Source: Megalonaias nervosa
Lineage: Eukaryota > Mollusca > Bivalvia > Unionida > Unionidae
Reading direction: 5' to 3'
Length of the DNA stretch: 64,000 nt
Assembly: GCA_016617855.1 (NCBI GenBank)
Contig: JAECUM010003690.1
Coordinates: forward strand, 29,783-93,782
In this document: in pieces, positions 23,681-37,400 of the stretch
Layout: each line of letters opens with the position of its first letter
Numbering within the stretch: the stretch's first letter is position 1
Notes under the pieces: generated by a model
What the model was told of the DNA's origin: nothing
The model's database searches: none
What the model saw: only the letters and a program-made list of their open reading frames with translations
Translations under genes and position numbers: made by a program

Positions 23681-26600
23681 GTTTGTATGAATAATGTGTG
23701 ATTCGCAGTAGTGTTTATTTGGATGAAAAATAAATAACGAAAGAGGCTAGGTCAACAGTGGCATTTCTGCGCAGAAATCTCTGCTATTGTCTGGAAAAAG
23801 GCCGTTCTGCATATCTTTACTTTGTGCGTTCCATACTTGAATATAGATCATCTATTTGGAACTCTTACTAAAATAGTGGAATAGATAAAATAACATACAC
23901 CACCAATTAACTAGTCCTATAATGTAAGTCATAGCACATGTTTTTGTTTAAGTGCTATGTCTTACTACCCAAATAGCGGCCTTGCATAGCCTGTTGCGAT
24001 GTCGGTTGACATCGGAACGAGTAATCAAAGTTTCATGAATATCTCACACACTTGGCAGCCTATATCGACACTCTTCCACTAATTTATGTGTAATTAATAT
24101 ACTGACTGTGCTGTCTTTATCCTGGTGGAATCAAAATCTGACACTAGCAAATGGACGCATTTTCATGTTCTGTTGACATACATTTGAATTTGTTGCAATG
24201 CGACGGTATACCACCATGTCGTCCAGTTCTGCTTGTTGGGTAATTCTGGACAACTATATGACATTCCTGTAAACATTGGATCGCATGTTGTTTTTGGTCG
24301 ATATCCAATTTGTATCAAGAAAGAACAATCATACTTTAATTAAGGAAAGTGATATTCATAAAGTGTACAAAAATATTCCACATTTCTACCCAAGTTCATA
24401 CGAAAATGTGATTCTAAAGGTCAACATGAAGCCCCCACTCATGACCTTCTTGAACTTTTAACCCAGAAAATCCTATTTACTGTGTATCTTTTAGACTCAT
24501 AAAATAAATACATTATATAAAAGATGGAAATGTATACCTTAAAATGGGCCTTTAATGGTCTGAAGCGCTTACCATTAGGGATCACTGCCCTCTCACCTCT
24601 GTCTACGTGGGTTCGAGTCTCGGGTTCAGCCGATGTGGGTATGTGAGAAAGCTTGCCAGCAGCTTCTCGTAGGTTGGTGGTTCTTCCCGGGGTTTTCTGA
24701 GGTTCTTCCTCCACAATTGATACTGGCCGCCATGTATAGCCTAACTTGTGCTGAAAAATGGCGTTAAACGCTTCAACGACAACAACCTTAAAACAAATCT
24801 GCATTTTAACCCAAGTTTCCAATTTTGCAAGAAGCTGTACCACACGTACAAAATCGTCTGCTATCCAGAATGTGAACTTGCCGCTAGAATGGAATTCTCA
24901 CAAAATTTCTCAGCGTATAGTCTGTTTCTAAATTCTTTACTAATTTTTTTTCTCATCAACAGGACATTGTAAACACATTATATCCTTTTCCTTGTTGGTT
25001 CTCTTCAACATAATAGCTTATTTTTTTATAAAATGTTGAACTTTACTAATTTTTTTACATGATCAGTTTTGTTTGCTTAATATCTCTTGCCATTTATTGG
25101 CATTGTTAGGATTAATTTTGTAAAACCAGCTATAAACTTACTTTATTACTTGACTGAAATGTTGACATAAACAGTCCAAAGTAATGTATTTCATTTCCAT
25201 AGTCCAATTAGTAAACATTACATCTTTTCAAAGCTATGCGCAGAATAGTCCGACTTATTGTGAGTCACGAAAACACTGGTGGTATCCGGTGTGTCCAAAA
25301 TTAATATTATTTTGAACAGAATATTCTGGTGACAATTGCCTCTTTTCAAATGGTAAGCATTGCAGTATTTTATTTTCGTCAATCGGTAAAATTCGGTATG
25401 CGTTTTGCTTCAATATTGGTGACGGAAACCTTAGGTGCGCAGAAATGCCCAACATCATTGTAATATTAGCACACCGTTGGTTTGCTCCTCCTACCGATTT
25501 TGAAAACGAAAAGCATCAAGGATATTTGTTTTTAAAAAATGCATAGAACTTTGTAATTTAATTCATCAACTTATGATTTATAACCTGATTGTCGCCACAA
25601 GGGGGGACCCCTTACTGTCAACTTATTGGCCTTCAGAGCAAATGGAAACTTCTGATCATCAGGCTGATGTAAACAAAACAGACTGCTCTGTCCTTTTCTG
25701 TTCGTTTAGATAAAAACTGTTGTCAGCATCAAATCTTTGCAATGTATAGTTTTAATATTTGTATTAAAAAAAGTTGCATACATGAGATCAAAGAGATACA
25801 ACTCCAAAATTTATGGAATTGAGATTATCAGAGACTGTAAACCACATCACATTAGTTGCTTGAAAGCAGACTTGCCCATGCAAATGTGAAAACTGTGTTA
25901 ACAAAAGAAATTTCGTTTTTGAAATGCCAACAAGTTGACAGTACAATGAGGATTTTACTAACCTCTGGCTAACTGACTACCACTAATTTGGAGTCCTGTG
26001 TCATAGCACTTGATGAGGTACAGTGAATGGCTAAGTTTGGTGAGTTTAGTAACAGGTTTACCACTTTAATATGACACAAACCTGGGTTATCACCATTTTC
26101 AAGAAGAAAAAAAAACTGCTGCAAATTCTGACCCATAAGGTTGTTGTTTTTTTTTTTCTTCAATCCATTGTCTTTTCATTACATTTATTGAATCACAATA
26201 AGTAAAACCATTTTTCCTCTTCAGTTTGTGTGTTTCTTTCATGTTCAAAGTTACCTTTCCAAGATAAAAGGGTTGACAAGTCTGCCAATACAAGTAAAAG
26301 TCATTGTTAGGCAAGTGAAATTGCATGTGTGCAGTCATTGCATTGGTCTTAGACCCTCAGTATTCAAAGACCAACATACCATGGACCCTCGATAATTAGC
26401 TATGAACCCTCAGTTTAATGACACTCTAGATCCAGTTGATTGCACATTTTCCCTTACAGGTTACCCCCAAAAGTTCTACTTGGTAAGGAAATTAATTACA
26501 TGAACAGAAATTAAAAGAAAAATACCAGTTCTCGAAAGGAAAGAAGACAAAAATTAAAATGAAACAAAACTGTTGCAATATTTATAGTAATATATCTTAC

Positions 26601-28359
26601 AGTAGAGTTATATTGATATGATATGAATTTATGTACATAAGTGGACACCCTCTTTTCTCATCTGGATCCTTAGTTTTCCTATCAGGCCCCACCCCCGCTT
26701 TAACCGCTCCAGTGGCCTAGTGGTTAGAGCGTCTGCCTCGGATGTGGAAGGTCGTGGGTTCAATCCCCAGCTGAGTCATACCAAAGACTTACAGAAATGG
26801 TACTTACAGCTGCCTCGCTTGGTGTTCAGCATTAAGAGGTTAGTGTTAGGACTGGTCGGCCTGGGGTCAGGATAATGTGAGTGGGTGGGACATCATATTA
26901 CATATCTGTAGCATGATGCCTCAGTGCTAGACATCACTATAAACTACCACATTGCAGACATCATAGTGGTATGACTGAAAAATTGTTAAAGCTACATTAA
27001 AAATCCAAATCACACATACACACACACACCCCTCCTGTCCCCCCAATACCTAGAGACTGCAGTTCAAGGACAGTGTTAAAGATCTGCATAGAGCTCAGCT
27101 TAAGTTTACCTTCACATTAGGCCAGACAGAAAAATGTGTTTCTGGTTGCACTGGTTTAAAATTAGGGCAGGCAGGGTTTTTTTTCTTCTTTTTTTAAACA
27201 TATATATTTAACTTGATTTTTTTTTTTTTTAATCCATGGGGGGAAAAGGTGCTAGGGTTGGCATTGAGAAACAGGGATGGCTGGTTCACCGGAAACACAT
27301 TTTTTTGTTGGTCATTTGTCCAATTTTATTTTATATTAGATTTATGTTTAAAGGCATTTTCCTTGCAAGCATGCTATATAGCCCAGTTCGGTAACATTAT
27401 TTACCTCCCTAACAGAGTAACTGCAGAGTTATCATTCTTGCAATGAGTGTACATTAGTCACTTCCAGAGAGCATTGTAACAATGGATTTAAACAAAGGAA
27501 GAAGCGATCCATCAAATTTAAGCATTAGCAATGCTAAAGTTCTCGACCTGAGCGATTTTTAAGAGACCTAGGTTTATCTGTGTCAGGTACTAAGAATGAA
27601 CTAATTAAGCGAGTGAAAGATGCGCAAGAAATAGGAAAAACACCGTTGCAAGTGTTGAGGAATTGTGATGAAAATTTTGCAGAAGAATGTAAGCTTGAGC
27701 GGCTGGTGTCGCCGTTACGAGAAAAACTTCCAGATTTATCGGAGCTCAAGTCCAAGTGGTCAGACGACATAACATCAATTCCATGTGTTATAAACAATGA
27801 CCTTTACAACTATCTTGTTCTAATTAATAGCAGGACATTTGACAATAAGCCACTTGGTGCAAAAAGGCAGTTAAAATCTAAAGTGTTTTATGCTGACAGA
27901 CATTTACATTCAGTGAAATTCCATGAAATAGAAAGGACATTGTCTCACTGTTATGTGAAAGCTCTTGTGATGCCATCAATTCCAACTCAGAAAGAGAATA
28001 AAAAGGACTATGTTGTGTGGGCCTGTCTGTCCAAAATAACTGGTCAAGTTCATGCAGCTGGTTGTGAATGTGAGGCAGGGTAAGTAGTATTACATATGTA
28101 GTCATTTCTGGTAAAATTTGTACACATATTTCATTTATGTCTATTAATAGACATTTTTTAGACTTTATTTTGTCAATCTGCGGCATGCTTGTTCTAATTT
28201 ACAATTTAGAAAGATGATGTACAACTTAATTTAAATGGTCATTGATTGATTTTAGTGTAGAATACTATTTTGTAAACAAATTTTCTTGATAACCAGTCGC
28301 GTTACAAAATCAGTTATTTCCCTTTATTTCATTTGTCACAGCTTGTATGTGTACTGCAT

Positions 28360-28443
<84 letters not shown>

Positions 28444-31400
28444 CGCATATACACACACACACCCATGTAGGTGTAATGTTTTATAAATAAAACAAAATTT
28501 ATTACAATAGAAACATGTGTCTGAGAGAAGGTTTTAATGGAACAATTACCATGTGTTATGAACATGGAGGACATTACTATCTTAGTTCATTGTAATTCAA
28601 AGGATTGCAAAATCTGTGAGTGTGTCATGCAAATGTTGCTCTGTTTCCCTTATTCATTATATGTTGGTTTTTTTTTTCAGTGATGGAGAAGCCTGTAACC
28701 ATGTAGCAGCCTTACTCTACAGACTAGTTGACATGACAGAGAAGAAGAAAGACGGACCTGATGCTTCAACCTCAAAAGAGTTCCTCTGGAACAAGCTACG
28801 AGCCAGAAAGTCCAAAAAAACCAAAAGACCTGATATTCAGGAAACAAATTCTGTGGATCCATCAAAGGAAAAAGCTTTCAAACTTCTGAAGCACAAATAT
28901 GGAACATAACAAAATACATCGAAACCTGTAAATATCCTGACCTTAAGTGATAAACTTCAAATGTGTAATCCACATGCAGGATTTTTACTTGCTCATTCAG
29001 AAACGCTTGAAAAATTTAAAAGACCAATTCATAGAGACTTGCCACAAGTACAAACTGGGTTACCAGAACCAGAGTTCATGTACCATGATGGTGTTAACTT
29101 AAAAAGTTATGAGGCAACAGTTGCATTTCAAAGTTACCTTGAAAAACTTTCTGTAAGTGCAGATGACTGCAAAGTTATTGAGTTGAGAATGAGAAAACAG
29201 TCCAAGTGCACAGAATGGAATGTTGCTAGAAGTGGTCGATTAACTTTTTCAAATTTTGGGATGATTTGTAAAAAGCTACCCAACACTCCACCCAACTCCA
29301 TCTTAAAGATAGTCATGGGATACACAAATGTCACATGTGAATGTGTGAAATGGGGCAACAGTCATGAAGCAGCTGCGTGTAGGTTTTATGTGAAGGACTC
29401 ACTCTCAAAGCATCCAGGGATATCTGTAAAAGAGTCTGGATTTATAATCAATCCCAAACTTCCACACCTGGGTTCATGTCCAGATGGACTAGTTCATTGT
29501 TCTCATTGTGAAGATTCAAATGGAATTTTAGAAATTAAGTGCCCTTATAAATATAGGACAATGTCACCAATATTGGCAGCAAAATGCAGGGACTTTTTTT
29601 GTACTGAACGTGACAGATAGTTACTATTAAAAAGAAGTCATTCATATTATTATCATGTGCAGGGACAAATTGCAATTTCACAATACAAATGTTGTGACTT
29701 TTATTTGAGGACCTTAGAAGGATGTTCAGTAGAACATATTTTTTTTACACTGAATTTTGGAAAAGTATGGTCACCAAGTTGAATGAGTTTTACCACCATG
29801 TAGTTGTCCCTGGAATTTTTACTAGATGTATTAAACGTGGGAAAGATTTAAACCCATTAGGTGAAGCATAATTCAGTATTGTCAAAACAGTCAATGTCTG
29901 TGTTAGTTGGATACTTTTAAAAGAAAAGAAAAAAAGAATTGAAATAGTATGTTCAGATGTTGTATGCTGTTCAATTTATGTTCCCTTAAATTGTGATTTC
30001 TAGAATAAATTTATGTGTGCATTGTATTAAAAAACCATTAAGAAGAAGGACCTTTTGTCAGATGTGGTTACTATCAAGTTGCATCAACAGTACTACTTCA
30101 AGACATTTTTTTTTTGAGTCAATTTAAAGAGGCATATTGATAATACTACATTTTACGTACAAATTAAATCATAGTTATGTGCATATCTTTTCTAATTTTT
30201 CATGATTATTTCCACAATAACCTGACATAAAGTTTATAACAGTATTAATACTTTTAATGTAAGCATCTATTTATATAACATTTATATAATCTGAAAATTT
30301 TAGTCTTGATTTGGAGTTTTGTGCTCAGGAGGTTGATAATTATTGCCCATGGTTGCAGCTGAGAAAGCATGCAACTCATATTGCTTCCCCTCCCCTCCCC
30401 TCCCCCTTTAAATAGGGATGTGTGCCATGTGTTCCTGTGTGTCTGTCTATCCACAGAGCACATACAAGAAATGGCAATTTATTCAGTAAGTAATTATCTT
30501 AGTAAAATGCCACACCATCATGATATTTACAAGAAAATTTGTAACAGATCATATCCTTTTATTCATATAAACAACAGTAAAGTATTACAAATATTTAATT
30601 AAGTACGTAAATGGATACAATTAGATTACATCTAAATCACTATTTGTTGTCATCTTTGATATTTTTTCATTTAAACAGGTATTATATTGTCAATCATCCA
30701 GTAGCAGTGGTGGTTGTAGATTGGACAACTCAGCACATAACTTCCATATCTTACTTAGTTTTGCAGACATTGTTATTGGTATAGTACCCTGCAAAATTCT
30801 GAAGTTTTTTACTCATTCAGTTGCCATTTCAACATAAATTCTAAGGTTGGCTATTTGCTGAGTCGCCTCCACTTTCCTACATGTAAATCGTTTGTGTTTA
30901 AAAGGTGGTATTATCAACTGGAGTCCTCTTGGTGTTGTCATATCGGCAATTACAAATCCTTTGTCTGGCACAATGGCATCTCCACATTCACAGAGGTCTA
31001 AAATTCCACATGATCGTGTAATTTGCTGGTCACTGATGCTTCCAGCCCAAAGCTCAGGTACAAAAGTTATTATTCCAAATGGGCTTATTCCAAGAAATGC
31101 TTTGCATGTCATGTGAGATTTGTAGTGTGAGTACATTAATGATTTGTTGATCAAAGACTGAGGATTTTCTGTATAAAGTTCAGTGCAGTCAATGATTACA
31201 TGGGTTTGGGGATATGTTCTAAATTTATTAGGCATTGTTCTTTCATCCACTGACTTGGTTGGCCAGGTTAATAGGACTGACAACCTTACATGTAGGTAAT
31301 CTATCCATTTATTTATGATAACTGAGCATGTTGACTTAGAGATGTGAAATCTGGCAGTGATATCTCTAACAAGAAGTCCCAGACATAACTACATCAAGAC

Positions 31401-34400
31401 TAAAAAAAATTCATCAATGACTCGAAGTTGTTGTGGACATCCTTTTTTTTTTCTGTCCAGAACCTGTTTTTGCTGTTTGAGATTCTGCATCATCCATTTC
31501 ATCAAACAGTGTATGAAATGTACCAGCATTAGGCATTCCAGTATAAAACATTACAGCTGAATCTTTGTCAGCAATGTTCTCAAAAGCAATATCTGGCAGT
31601 TTACATTGAATTCCAACATCAAACTTCTTGACCATATTTGAGTGCTGATCAATAAGGTCAGTCCAAGTTAATGTTGACACAGTTTTCACTCTTGTTTGTG
31701 CTGCTGTGTCTCTTTTAATAACTTCCCTGATTGTATTTCCTTCATTGACTAACTCTTTTGTTTACTCACATTTGTCTAACAATTTGGACAACTGGTCATA
31801 ATTATATTCTCCACAATAGTCATGAATATGCAAAGACACATAGGGTAGACTCATGTCTAACTTTAAAGTCCTTGACTCGGTCTCATCACTCTCATCAATC
31901 TCCATTTCGATTTCATTTGGCTGTGCAATGTCATCCTTCAAAATAATACTTTCAGTTTTTGTAGGGAAGTACAGCTCAGTATGATCTGGCTTGTCTGTTG
32001 ACTCTGACATCTGTGAAAAGAATAAGAAAATACTTGTGAACAAATTTTATTGAAGAAATACCTATTATGCCAAATAATTGCAATTTTACTGCTTGACAAT
32101 CCAATTGAAAAATCCTAGCCATCAGCTTAATTCATCAGTCATTTCACACCCCCCTCCAAATTGTTGTCCAAATATGGAGTAATATAAAATATGTAGCTAC
32201 ATTAAAATGAACTTATTCCTACAAAATAACATTTTAACATTAATCAGATTTGCCCTTAGCGTTTTGACTTGAGTACGTTTCATTTTAGGCACATTTTGAT
32301 TTTTTATCGAGAATCAGCCTAATTTTGGACATCAGTATATAAGTATAACTACATACAGAAAAAACAGAAAATTTATCAAACTTACAGATGATGTTCCAAA
32401 TAATTTTTTCTTTGAATCTGGAAGACTGAATGGACATAGTGTTGAGAAGTCATCTGTCCATTTGGGAAATGTGTTGAACAAAGGCGGGTATTGGCATTGA
32501 AATGGAAGTCTTTCATCACTGTTTTTACACGTCTTATCTATTTTTTCCATAGCGTTACATCTGAAGGAAATTTGTATAGAACAATGGTTTGCCCATCAAC
32601 TATTTGTCTGCGGAAATTTGAACAAACAGAGCAGTAATGCCTGTTTTTCTTCCTTGATCTTGGTGCGCTAGCCATTGTTGGAAATTGCTTCCCGAAAGTG
32701 GCGGTTTATACTTATTGTCGGCAATGGAGAGCACGTCAAGGGATGTAATTTCAAGATGCACTTACCAAACTGGGCTGTATAGCATATAACTTCCAGATCA
32801 TAAGAAAAATGCAGCTGGGACAAATAACTCCTTCATGAGATTTACTGTATATAATGTGTTTCCAATTTTCATTTCAGGCTATTTGAAAGAACAAAAATGC
32901 TTGAAAACATACCAGTCCTTTCTGAAAGAGTCACCACACTTGCTGGAATATATTTCTCTCCTGAAGGCAGGACAAGAATATCCAACAACAATAGCTGGGA
33001 AAAATCTTATTAACATGCTTCAAGAATATGCAGCCCTTAAACTGTGTAGTAAGTTTGGGATTTTCTGTATCATTTTAGGTCATGTCAAAACACAAGGGTA
33101 CACATCTGTTGAGAACCCTGCCATAGCTATCTAAGCAATTCATGTCAAAAATTCACATATAGCCAGTGAAAAACAAATAAAAATCAATTTTATGTAGTCC
33201 AAGTGGAAGCAGATTAAGATTGGATTTATCAAGGTCCATTACCAGTAAAACGAGTAATTTCTTCCAATATTTTGAGCACTAAACATATGAATGAAAGATG
33301 GAAACCTTTGTTGATTTTGAATTGTAACTTGTTTTCAACATTGCCATAACTGTTGGACAAAACCTGTAGTTAAGCCAAATAGGAAAGTTGTTATTGTTTT
33401 GTGGTTTGAATAGTATTTTATCAGTGTTTTGTTTGTCTCACATGAAAATATGCAAAAACAGAAGTTTAAAAAGTGACTATTATGAACATTGTAAATTTTG
33501 TACACTTCTCCCTATTTTCATCAACTTGGCACTATTCTTGCAAGAGAGAGAAGTAATTTTATGAAGTTATTTGGGTTCAAAAATTGTCCAAGTGTGGAAT
33601 GTGCATGTGGATGCTATATCGTATATGAACATGAACTCTATGTACTATATGCATATGGACCCTGGATAGTATAAGCATATGAGCCCTAGGTGCTATATGC
33701 ATATGGACCCTATGTGATATATGTACAAGGACCCAGTGTGGTATACACATATGGACCCAATGTTCTATATGTATGTGGACCCAATGTGGTTAAAAAATAT
33801 GCATATGGACCCAATAGGGTATATGAATATGGACCTAATGTGGTATATGCATATGGACCTGATGTGGTATATGCAACATGAAAATGATGTTTAAACTTAA
33901 TCCTTTCATTGTTCCACATGGTAAAATGTATGATTTCGTGGTACAAGAATTAACCATGGAAGATAATCTTTTCTTCCAAGATAGTCAATACAGTGATAAT
34001 TGTGTGCCAATATAGTTCCACTGTGACCATATTGTATGTTAGATTTGGATTGTATAAAGAAATTTACTTTTAAGATTTTTCATGAACACCAGTATATACA
34101 TCTTTTGGACTGAACTTACAGGTAATTAAAGACCCTCAGTTTTGCAGAATGATTCAGGGTTAGGTTGTAGTTATTGTCTTGGAGCAATCACCTGAAAGCA
34201 CTAGAAAAACTCAAATTTGTTCCCATTCTTTCTTCAATCAACAAATTGCCAAATCTGAGTCAATTATGCCAAGGAAATTTTGCCCCATATTGTCTATGAA
34301 TTGGTAACCATGTTATCTTTAATCTAGTAGTCGAACTGATTATCCAGTATTAACACATTTTAAATATTAAGATTGGGCAAATCTTGCTGATCATTTAGTA

Positions 34401-37400
34401 TCCATGTTTTAAATATTTAGATTTGGCAGTCTTACTGATAATCTGGTATTCACCTTTTGAATATTAAGATCTGGTATTCTTGCTGATCATCTGGTATTCA
34501 CCTTTTGAATATTAAGATCTGGTATTCTTGCTGATCATCTGGTGTTCACCATTTGAGTATTAAGATCTGGTATTCTTGCTGATCATCTAGTATTCACCTT
34601 TTGAATACTAAGATCTGGTATTCTTGCTGATCATCTAGTATTCACCTTTTGAATATTAAGATCTGGTATTCTTGCTGATCATCTAGTATTCACATTTTAA
34701 ATATTAAGATTTGGCAATCTTCATTCTTGCTAATCATCTAGTATTCATGTTGTAAATATTAAGATTTGGCATTCTTCATTGTTGCTGATCATCTAGTATT
34801 CATGTTTTAAATATTAAGAATTGGCAGTCATACTGATCAGGCCAAAACGTGTGTGTTTCCTGTTGCACTGGTTTTAAAATTAGAGTAGGCAAATCATTTT
34901 TTTTTAAACATTATATTTGATGTCATTTTATATTGGTTTCTAACCATGGGGGATAATAGTGATAGGGTCAGCATTGAGAAACAGACAGTCAGCTGACCAG
35001 AAACGTATTTTTTTTTTACCTCATTCAGCATTCACATGTTTTAATTATCAAGATTTGGCAATCATGCTAATCATCCAGTATTCACACATTTTAAATGTTA
35101 AGATTTGGCAGTCGACTTGATCATCCAGTATTCACACGTTTTAAATGTTCGTTTTTCCTAAGATCTTTCAGGGCTGTTCCAGTAAAACATATATATCCCC
35201 CCCCTCCCCCGAGGCGGCACTTCAAAAATACTTCTGTAGGAGGTTGTGTTTCAAACTGTTTTGATTCTGAGAGTGGAAGGTTGATTAGGAAAATCACTTG
35301 TGTAGTGGGTTGTGTTAACAAAATGAGAAATCGCTGGTGGGGTTGTCAGAAGAAAAAAAAACGAATATATTTTTAAAAATGCATTTAACCCCCTCCTAGT
35401 GGTCTAATGTGAATAAAACATTGGGTCAGAAAATGATGCCAGTACACATGAGTGCACCTAATTTGTACGAATTCGCGTACTTGTAAAACTGACATAAATT
35501 GTGCAAATTATGTCATCGTCACGGATATAAAACGTGCTTTGCGCAGTATGAAATTTTTATTCAAATTTTAACTTTAAAAGTGCCTTTCGCGACGTAATTC
35601 ATGCTGCCAGTAGCAGTATCGCAGTGTTTGATGCGACATCCAGATTAAGGAAGGCAAACGTTAAAATAGCTGGATACTTCGGTTCAACATGAATGGCTGT
35701 TAAACTAAATTTGTTTGGTTTGTTGGGCCCTGGAACAAGTATTTTATGGTAGTTTTAACCTTACTTTCATCATGGAAGTTTTACAAATGCGTGTTTCAAA
35801 TAAGGGCCACACAGGAAACCAAAATGGCTGAATCACGACAGGGTTTGTCGTCAGACGACGTTTTCAGTCAGCAAATGCTGGTGATAGCTATGATGACAAT
35901 GAATTTCATGTATATCAGTCTCTTGGACATTGGGAAAATGTCACTGGAAATGCCAGTATGTGATTTTGAACCAAAATTGATGTTGAGTGCGAGTCCTATG
36001 CACGTGTTGGATGGACCTCAGGTGCTCAACGCGAGCTTGATGTTGAGGAAAAAAACAATAATCTGAAGGAAAAATATAATGCAGAGTGACAAAAATACCT
36101 CAGATCACCCCCATGACCCGTTCTGACATTGGACCCTCTCTATCATACTATATAAGATATATATATAGTACGATAGATGGGGTCCAATGTCAGAACGGGT
36201 CGTGGGGTAATCTGAGGTATTTTTGTCACTCTACATGATATTTTCCTTCGTATTCTTGTTTTGTTTTTTTTCTCAAAATCAAGCTCGCGTTGAGCACCTT
36301 TGGGATGGACAGAATGCCGGTTATATTTATTCAAGATACCCATGTCTGAACAAGCAGACTGGGAATGTTGGACTTAATACAGCATTATAGAAGAGAAAAA
36401 AATCTGGCATAAGAGGCAGCAAAGCACTGATTCAAGGAAGTGAATCTTTGGCAGAGTTCATGTTAGTGAAAACTTTTCTTTTTGGAACAGAGATATCAAA
36501 GAGAGAAGACCCATGGGGCCATACCTGTGAGATGTTGAAAATTGCACAACCATAAAGAACAGTAACTTGTTCAAGCTAGTTATGCATATGCATTTCAGAC
36601 AGCAGGCAATGAAAGGGAGTTCTCAACACAGAATAATATTCGTACACAGAAGAGAAGGATCATATTAAATTCAGAAACAATCAACAGATTAATGCTTCTA
36701 CTGAACATCAGAGATCCCCATACAACATAATTAAGTGTGTGTAGATCTATAGTTGGCAGAACCACTATGGTAAGAAAAGAATAACGAGACAAACTTTCTT
36801 ATCATGCAGATGTATTACCAAATGAAGTACATGCTCTCAATGTGCAAAAATTGAATGGCATTAAGCATAAGAAACTGACTGAAATGTGTAAACTCAAAGC
36901 AAGATGGATAAAATTTGTCCTGTTTGTGTTTGGTTATTCCTATGTATATTTTGAGGATGTTGATATTTTCTGCAGACCTTTTGGCACTTAGTTCCAAGCC
37001 ATCATTTGATATTTGTATTACAAACCCAGGCCAAGTCATACCAAAGACTTTCAAAAATGGTACTAACAGCTGCCTCGCTTGGCGCTCAGCATTAAGAGGT
37101 TAGTGTTAGGACTGGTTGGCCTGGTATCAGGATAATGTGACTGGGTGGGACATCATGCTACATGTCTGTGGCATGATGCCCCAGTGATAAACACCACTAT
37201 AAACTGTCACACTGCAGACATCATAGCGATATGACTGAAAAATTGTTAAAGCTACGTTAAAAATCTAAATCACACACACACACACAAATTGGATTACTGT
37301 TATCTAGTACACAACATTTTGAAGCAGTGTCATTAACTAATGATGAAAAATACTTGATGTCATTCTGATAATATGGATTCTTTTACTACACTACTAATCT

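Larger units (their letters stand above)
27373..32783. mobile_element. ISL2EU-type DNA transposon (5.4 kb, mutated)
   Basis: Terminal inverted repeats GCTATATAGCCCAGTTCGGT at the left and GCTATACAGCCCAGTTTGGT (inverted) at the right, each abutting AT, consistent with a 2-bp AT target duplication (27371-27372 and 32784-32785). Two convergent genes lie inside: a SAP-SWIM-YqaJ protein on plus and a THAP-DDE transposase on minus. From memory, this gene pair and the AT duplication are the signature of the ISL2EU superfamily. Both genes are broken, so the copy cannot move by itself. It lies in NPAT intron 1, about 95 bp before exon 2. Confidence 0.85.
23681..32877. other. NPAT intron 1 (9.2 kb)
   Basis: Holds a LINE fragment, two SINEs, a short MITE and a near-complete ISL2EU-type transposon, all listed separately. 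About 24.8-26.7 kb shows no recognisable feature; the small frame at 25255-25458 on the minus strand has no motif I know. Confidence 0.65.

Noticed and set aside
25255..25458. Minus-strand frame of 67 codons in NPAT intron 1
   Set aside because: No recognisable motif, repeat or partner frame.
26704..26775. Possible tRNA gene with A and B boxes
   Set aside because: The boxes are present, but the following 250 bp recurs at 37022 without the head, and no acceptor stem pairs by eye. It is a SINE head.
28286..28486. Open frame with long Ile-Tyr repeats
   Set aside because: It is the translation of the (AT)n microsatellite inside an intron.
33690..33881. Open frame with repeated YGPNVVYA
   Set aside because: Product of the 24-bp minisatellite; the opposite strand is also open.
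34325..34835. CRISPR-like regular repeats
   Set aside because: Contiguous 48-bp units without unique spacers in a eukaryotic intron; an ordinary minisatellite.
35095..35376. Open frame of 93 codons
   Set aside because: Overlaps a minisatellite end and a MITE-like fragment; no domain.
35746..36066. Open frame of 106 codons starting near MAESRQGLSSDDVF
   Set aside because: No recognised domain, and its end lies in the palindrome arm. Possibly a transposon scrap, but I could not identify it.
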